Origin: Phoronis australis
Taxonomy: Eukaryota; Phoronida; Phoronidae
NCBI GenBank assembly: GCA_002633005.1
Contig: NMRA01000001.1
Span: forward strand, 901,755-965,754
Direction: 5' to 3'
DNA: 64,000 nucleotides
The notes under the pieces were generated by a model. It saw nothing but the letters and a program-made list of their open reading frames with translations. It had not been told where the DNA came from and ran no database searches. Below are positions 57,737 through 64,000 of the stretch, in pieces. Position 1 is the first letter of the stretch, and each line of letters opens with the position of its first letter. The position numbers and the translations under genes were made by a program.

Positions 57737-57898
57737 TAGATTATTACATGGCGAAGTCGTTATACCCCGTTATCTAGAGCCCTCGTGGATTTTGTAGAAT
57801 TATCGCCCGAGGGGCGTTAGCCCCGATGGTGATAATTCTCCAAAATCCACGTGGGCTCTAGATAAGGGGGATAACGACTGAGAACAAGTAATAATCTA
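57737..57898 (+). mobile_element. Foldback MITE, copy 1
   Basis: A 162-bp near-perfect palindrome with ends TAGATTATTAC and GTAATAATCTA. The arms differ in one subterminal block: the left has ATGGCGAAGTCGTTAT, the right (read in reverse) TTGTTCTCAGTCGTTAT. The inner arms share TATCTAGAGCCC...CGTGGATTTT. No coding capacity. Confidence 0.88.
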
Positions 57899-58426
57899 TT
57901 TATAGAATACTTAAATGAGCACGCGCAATAATCGCAAGTTCAACAAACCGCATTGTACTGTACTTATACGCTACGAAAAATAAGACACATAATTTCCATA
58001 ACAATGATATCTTAATTCAGTGAAATTTTTCTCTCATGTCCTCTTACTTGTAAATCACCGATCTCCAGTTTGAATGCGGGTATCGTGTCGTCAGGATCTT
58101 TGACTTGAGAATTATATTCAGTTACCAGTGGTAACCTACTTTAGCAGACGATAATTTCCCGGTCGAAGCTTAGCGTGATAAAAACGTGTTTTAAGCTATA
58201 ATAGTTGCTTAACCTTAATTTAGAGATTCACATCATTTCTATTTTGTTTAAATTTCTAATTGGTTTTGAGTATAAGCATTATTTGACAAAAATAGCTCGG
58301 CTTTTCTTAAAAGGTCACGACCTCCAACCCCGGGCCTCTGACATAGAAAGTAGTTACAAATCCGAGGCGAGTCGAGAAAGGTAGATCGATTCATTGCAAT
58401 GTTTCTCGTTTAGTATGTGGTATAAA

Positions 58427-58513
58427 TAGATTATTACATGTTCTCAGCCGTTATCCCCCGTTAGTTCGGGCTCTAGCTAACGGGGGATAACGACTTCGCC
58501 ATTTAATAATCTA
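58427..58513 (-). mobile_element. Foldback MITE, copy 2, inverted and internally deleted
   Basis: An 87-bp palindrome with the same ends. Here the left arm has the ATGTTCTCAGCCGTTATCCC block and the right arm (in reverse) the ATGGCGAAGTCGTTATCCC block, so the element lies in the opposite orientation to copy 1. The inner stem is CGTTAG/CTAACG around TTCGGGCTCTAG; the CGTGGATTTT part is gone. Confidence 0.86.
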
Positions 58514-61500
58514 TATATATCTGTGTCTCTATAGATATTGTTCAAAGTATTTCGCCACGATTTGATTAGCACAACTAGAGTACAGACAAATTTGCTGCCG
58601 TTACCGAATTTTAGAAACCTTAAAACGTTTCTCGGGCTAGTCCTAGTAATTTGAGCCTCTACCCGGGCCGTCGCAATTTTCCGCTAATCTCACAATTTTC
58701 GAACTGCCTCTGCCCCGGTCGCCAAAAGTTTTAACCTATCCCCGCTCGTCACTATTTACCCATTCCCCATGACGACAGAAGTTTCGAAGGACTTGAGGCT
58801 ACGAGTCCCTATTTTGTGTGGGTCCCTGAGTTGCAGTTTAGTTTGTTTAATGCCCTGCTGTGCCTGTGGTATTGGTTACCAATATCCTTGGCCATTTACA
58901 AAGACAACCGACAAGTCTGCTATACATAAACGAAAATTACGATGAGTGCGGGGACTTTGGCAGTTTCCAATAATTTTCTAATCAGGGGAAATAAATTAAG
59001 CTAGTTGCACGGAAATAAAGGGGCTACCTGGATGGTGTGGATGAACTGACAGTATCGATTTTGTAAGATAAGTGACAGAGGCGATTTTATCAATATAAGG
59101 CATGGCAAATATGAAATTTACGGGACAAAAATAACGGCGGCCGGCGACGGGAAAATCGGTGAGGACTGAGTGGTTGTGAATTAGCGACCACCAAAGGGTG
59201 TGGGAACAGTTTTTTATTTCATTTGTTTCATTACACATCGTAAAGCCAGGCTCGGTCCACATCGGCCTTTCGACTTTTCGCCCAAGAGGCCTTGATGAAC
59301 AAAGCACAATAAAAATACAAAATACATTTAAAGATAAGATATATCATGTAAGATGTCTCAAAAATGTACACCAAAGCAGGCTACGCTAACAAATCAGTGC
59401 CCTAAAAGTGTCTAACTCTGAATCTATAATCTCTCAGTTTTATGAACCTCAAAATTCGCTGTGCAAGGCATGGAAATTAGGAATTGGCTACACATGACCC
59501 TAGTTCACTACTTTGATACTTTGGTGGCGCTGCAAAAAGTGATTGTTGTGTATTGTTGTTTAGGACGCAAAGCCTCGTTTTATCATCAATTTTAACAACG
59601 TAAACGTGAAACCTCGCACGTTCCAAATATGCAGAACGGTTTGTAGTTTGGACACAACGCCTCGTTTTCAAGCATAATGGCGAATTGGCCTATCGCCAAG
59701 ATTATGACTGACGGCTTAACTGACCAATCCGAACACAGCATTCTTGACACACCTACGTCTGTGTTTCCAAGCCTCTATTTTACCCCACAAACAGCATCGT
59801 TTTCGGTAAAGTTATTTTTTTAGTCTATAGTTCAAAAAATTGTGCGATAAGAATGGTAAAACGGTGTTGATATGGCGTGTGCAATTCTGAAAGCCGTCAT
59901 ACAGCTCGAGAAGAACATCCCGTCATTTTCGGGCATTCCCTAAGCCGAAAAGTGTTGTCGACAGTGTGAACGATGGATCAAGGCTATGTGGACGGCCACA
60001 CGAGCAGCTAAACTTGGCAATGTTTGCTGGATTACTCGAGGGTTAAACCCAAACATATTTGTTAAAAGATACGTACTTTTCAGTTTGGTGGCTATGCAGT
60101 AATACTATCTGATTTTGACTCCGGAGTTTCACTAGTCTCACTGGGGCGCCTTTGTCTCGGCATCTGCTGAATCCCAGCATTAGTCTAGCGGCCCGGAAAG
60201 TTGTTTTTAAGGACATTTTTATTATTTTTCATATATTTCGACCTATAATGGACATCCTTCTGTTTCGTAGCACAGGTACATTTTTTGTTATACATATACC
60301 CATAGGCTGGCGTTCAGCTGAACTTCTCACCAAAATTGACAGATTCGATCGGCACTCAGGGAGGCACTAGCACCTAGATTACTGAACTCAAAGCCTCATT
60401 CGAGCTGTTGTCATGATAAAATAAACAGTTTAATTACTTTTTGATGAGAACCTCTAGTATACACTACGCCTATAGAGTAGGTGCTCAAACACGATACTTG
60501 GATTTATGAAGCTTTAAAAAACAATTTTAGTTATTTTTGTGAATGGCCACTTTTTGCCACTTCACCAGACTTGTCACCTTTTGTTACCATACCACAGCTT
60601 AGTGATCATGCTACGTTTAAAATTAAGTGAAAACTACCTTCATGCAATGAAACTACAAAAAATATGAAGTTCATCAGAAGGTTGGCCTAACTTAAATGTA
60701 TTTATGGTGCACTCACTAAGGCTAATTCCATGCATTAGTTTGACTTTTGGACACAGCCCTAGACCTACCGGAGGTAACTGCTTGCCTAGGATAAGATGAG
60801 TACTGTATGTGCCTGAGCTATGAACCGGATTTTTTAATCAAAATATTTCGATCGAATATTAAAAAAGTGTATACAGTGCTATCGACTCGATCTACTTTAC
60901 TCGGGGAATCCTATCAATTGTGACCTACTTTTCATTTGGCGGAATTTAGCAGACGGCAGAATAAAAATATCAGCAAATTTTCGTTGATTTTGCTCGAAAT
61001 AACCTGAAATTCATGGCATCGTACAGATAATTGGACTTTAAGGTACATGCCCACATTTAAATAAACATATCGCATCAGTGGCCTTGTCAGTTTTCAAGTG
61101 AAGGTGAACCCCGTGTACTGAGGGTTCTTCGGATTTTCGCTGGCTCCGAAATACTTTTCCTCGAACACTACAAATTCCCAAATCATGGACGTACGATTCT
61201 CAGCTGAAAAGTATCGCCTGTTGTCGTTGTCCAAGCGTTTTCGGAAAGTGCAAAAACATTCATTGATTCCACCAGGAACATCATTTAGCGACAGTGTATT
61301 TGCCTCCGACATCTTGTTGTTTGTCGGGTGTCACGTGACTTTTCGCAAGGGGGCGGAGCTTGTGATAGGTCAATTCTTGCAAGTAGTGAATTGCAGAATG
61401 ATGGCACGCGCTTAATCTTTGACCTGGACAACTGGTTCTCTCAGTAGGAGTGTTTACATGATCCACAGAATAAGCACTTCTCCGTCGACCACTGAGTCCT

Positions 61501-63027
61501 TTGTTCAAACTATCTATTTCTTACTGTAACTGCTCCGGTTACTGATCCATGATTTGGCGTATCAATTGTTGACAAATTTTGGTTACCTGCACCGAATCTG
61601 CGCAGCTGATTGCCTTTGGTGCTCAATGTACTATTTATTTTTCTCGGAAGGAGGGTCAACTGTGTATTATTTCCTAGCTTTTATGTCTTGTAAAACAAAA
61701 TGTCGATGGAGATTACCAATGCGGAACGTAAAATCAACGTTTTTGGAAGTAATCGTCTTGCATGGGAGAGAAGGTCTGCCAAAAAGAATAAGTTTGTTAC
61801 GCTTTGGATAATGTGAACGAAGTATCAGGAGTGATGGAACAAAACGTTCCATGGTCTGGGTTCCGTGTTGGGTGTGACACCTCAGTGACGAGTAAAACCC
61901 TGAACACGCTAACAATTGACACATAAAAAGTTCGCCTAACGTGTTAACGTGCAAAACCTGTAATGGTGCGACCTACTAGAATTCCATCATAAAAAACTAA
62001 CCGGTCAAGTGTTACAGACAGATCGGGCAAAAGTGACAATTTAATAAAATGAAAAATAAGTGTCGGAGAGCAAATTAAGGCAATTCACACTCTAAACAAA
62101 ATCACACCTGTTTGGAACCTTTATGCCGCATTCAATAGTAGACCTGATTGTCTGCCGCCTACGTTTAACAAATACTTGCAATCTGTCGTTTGTTTGCGCG
62201 AGGTTTGTCATTCGAAATACATCTGCGTAATTGGCGCGCATTTATTTCATTGGTTGCAATTTGGTACTTCCGCGAATGTGTGGAGGGGATTTATCGTTTT
62301 TGACAGTTAGCGGTCGAATGAAGTCGTTTGAAGCATTTGGTGACATTGTGCATTTAGACTGTTGCCTAGAAATTAGATATTTGGGGTAGGCCAGGTTTGG
62401 CGGCAGTTTTGAGGTAAGCGTTACAAGTAGGTTCAGCGAATCTAGTTTGTGTGTGTTCATGAACATGTTGGGAATGAGAAATAAAAGTCCTCCAGTTGCG
62501 CTAAACTTTCTTCAAAATGACGACCCCTTGTAGCGTTGTTACATTGCTGTTCAGCGACCGAGGAATCTGCTGCGATTTCAGGTAGCCCTCGAACAATCCG
62601 GAATTGTGCAAAATCGTATTGCGGGATGGTAGCATTTTTAGAGCACTCTTGTAGAATCTGTTGGAAATTTTCTTTCCGAATCCAGTGTCAACTCGTGTCG
62701 AGCATTGGCAGGAAAGTATTGATTTGGGACTGAAAACTGTCAATGTTGCGTTTCTGCCACCCTTTTTCGGAACCTCGCTTGGTTTTCGGTGGGCGTGAAA
62801 GGACCATAAAACCGAATGAAGTTTCTGTGGTCCTGTGTCGCGGTTTTGATGTGAAATGACTCGCAACCTTTCACATTGTTCATGGAGTTTTCGACAGAGT
62901 GGAAGAAAAACTGCAAGTCCAGTGACGTGTGCAATGCCAAGCAAAGTCCACTGACTATACTGTGACTCCTTTACTTCGTAATCCTCATCTTACTTAGATC
63001 CGGTCAAATTATTAATGTAACCGGTTA
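58514..63027. other. Downstream intergenic DNA, no gene seen
   Basis: CpG-normal, AT-rich. A 15-bp word AGGGGGCGGAGCTTG at 61348-61362 repeats one in the INSM upstream region (51600-51614). Overlapping open frames on the minus strand at 62457-62944 lack a recognisable product. Confidence 0.4.
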
Positions 63028-63195
63028 CAGGGGCGGATCCAGGATTTTCAGAGTTGGGGGGGGGGGGGTGGAGCATGACATCGTATTAGCCAGGATTTTG
63101 CCCGTCAGACATTCGCACTCTTGAACTGCCAAATGGAATCTGGGAGAATTTTGGGGGGGCATGGTCCCCTTGGCCCCTCTCTAAATCCGCCACTG
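63028..63195 (+). mobile_element. hAT-like MITE, copy 2, with 5-bp target duplication
   Basis: 168 bp, starting CAGGGGCGGATCCAGGATTT and ending CTAAATCCGCCACTG, flanked by GGTTA on both sides (63023-63027 and 63196-63200). It shares TTTTGCCCGTCAGACATTCGC and GAACTGCCAAATGGAATC with copy 1 at 46.2 kb, same orientation. A G-tract of about 14 follows the left end. Confidence 0.9.
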
Positions 63196-64000
63196 GGTTA
63201 TTTGTTGACGAAAAAAGCATGGGCATCAAATGCGACCATTTTAGCTTTTGATAATTTCTTCTGCCCCCTTCCTCTTGCAATGGCTTTGCAGCGGACTGTG
63301 ATTCACCAAGTACGGCACTGAATACTTTAACATGGTTATTTAACATTAGTTAACCTCGTACGCTTTATTCACATTTTTATGTAGATATTTAAGGCCCATG
63401 TAAAAACGTGGAGGTAGCGTGACAAAAACATAATAGAGACTAGTGGACAATGACCAGATAAAGCAACAGAGATGACAATATTCTTGATTGCAAAGAAAAT
63501 CAAGCTGGAGTAATCACACGAAATGGAACAGTATTGAGTGTAATTAACTCTGTGTAATTGTAATTTGATTCGGTTATGAAGAGTCGGGTGCTATGAATAA
63601 GCAACAATATAAGAACAGCATAAAACAGCGTTTTAAAATTGATTGAGTACCGACCTAGCCTTTTCCTTACATCTTTTAAGTCCTGTCTGCGATCTTCGAA
63701 TTTTGGATCATTGTCTAGGCACTGCAATTACTAGTATGTGATAGCCGGTGATGAAGTCGAATGCAAAAAACCGGAGACAGCTACCATCCCTTCCACAGTC
63801 ACCATGCACCGCGTATACCGACTGAACTCGTCTGAAGCGCAACAAGTTGATCGGGTCAAAACATACATAAATATGTATAAATATCGTGTTCCACTACAGC
63901 ACCCAGCCACTAAGTCTACCGACTATACCTCCCTGTTGTTTTTTTAGTGTTTAATCTCTCGCTGATGCGAGAAAAGCTGCTCAGTTCGCCAAGCCATGTA
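63196..64000. other. Right-edge sequence, no gene assigned
   Basis: Short open frames occur on both strands, including a 51-nt exon-like stretch on the minus strand (63671-63721) with ttgcag and gtaagg borders. None has a recognisable product. Confidence 0.4.

Noticed and set aside
62457-62944. Overlapping minus-strand open frames, up to 147 codons, including one reading IVRGLPEIAADSS
   Set aside because: Three frames are partly open over the same DNA, with no splice signals and no family I recognise. A relic coding sequence is possible but not supportable.
63671-63721. Minus-strand 51-nt segment with ttgcag acceptor and gtaagg donor, reading CLDNDPKFEDRRQDLKD
   Set aside because: Splice borders are good, but the exon is isolated, no partner exons are seen, and 17 codons are too few to identify.

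Overview
The window is animal nuclear DNA with GT-AG introns and no prokaryotic gene organisation. It holds most of one large multi-exon gene and one single-exon gene, both on the + strand, in AT-rich sequence littered with small DNA transposons. The single set of genes, the mosaic CpG pattern and the transposon types suggest an invertebrate bilaterian, probably marine (for example a cephalochordate, hemichordate or lophotrochozoan). The species cannot be fixed from the sequence.

Region 787-40691 is the 3' three quarters of a RALGAPA gene, the catalytic alpha subunit of the heterodimeric Ral GTPase-activating protein. Thirty-five exons can be read, including a proposed 24-nt microexon. Their splice sites agree in phase throughout and sum to 5412 nt (1803 codons plus a stop). 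About 490 N-terminal residues, judged against the human proteins from memory, lie off the left edge. The order is: end of the N-terminal helical region, a long Ser/Thr-rich and acidic linker made of phase 1-1 exons, a conserved central helical region, a short phase-1 linker, the Rap/Ran-GAP catalytic domain with its Asn thumb, and a basic Ser/Pro-rich tail.

Region 40692-52021 is about 11 kb of intergenic DNA. It holds dispersed repeats, a Cys-rich exon-like segment of unknown origin, one hAT-like MITE with intact target duplications, and a 300-bp trinucleotide microsatellite. A promoter-like stretch with a TATA box follows. Region 52022-53113 is an intronless INSM (insulinoma-associated) zinc-finger repressor with an N-terminal SNAG motif and four zinc fingers. 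Region 53114-64000 has no gene I can support, but holds two foldback MITEs in opposite orientation and a second copy of the hAT-like MITE.

The main result is the gene pair itself. From memory, human INSM2 sits beside the 3' end of RALGAPA1 and human INSM1 beside the 3' end of RALGAPA2. The same neighbours at the same end here would make the RALGAPA-INSM linkage older than the vertebrate genome duplications. That suggests a regulatory block in which INSM is controlled by elements in or near RALGAPA. The two halves also differ in CpG content: the RALGAPA body is CpG-poor and the INSM region CpG-rich, as expected for gene-body methylation of a housekeeping gene beside an unmethylated developmental gene.
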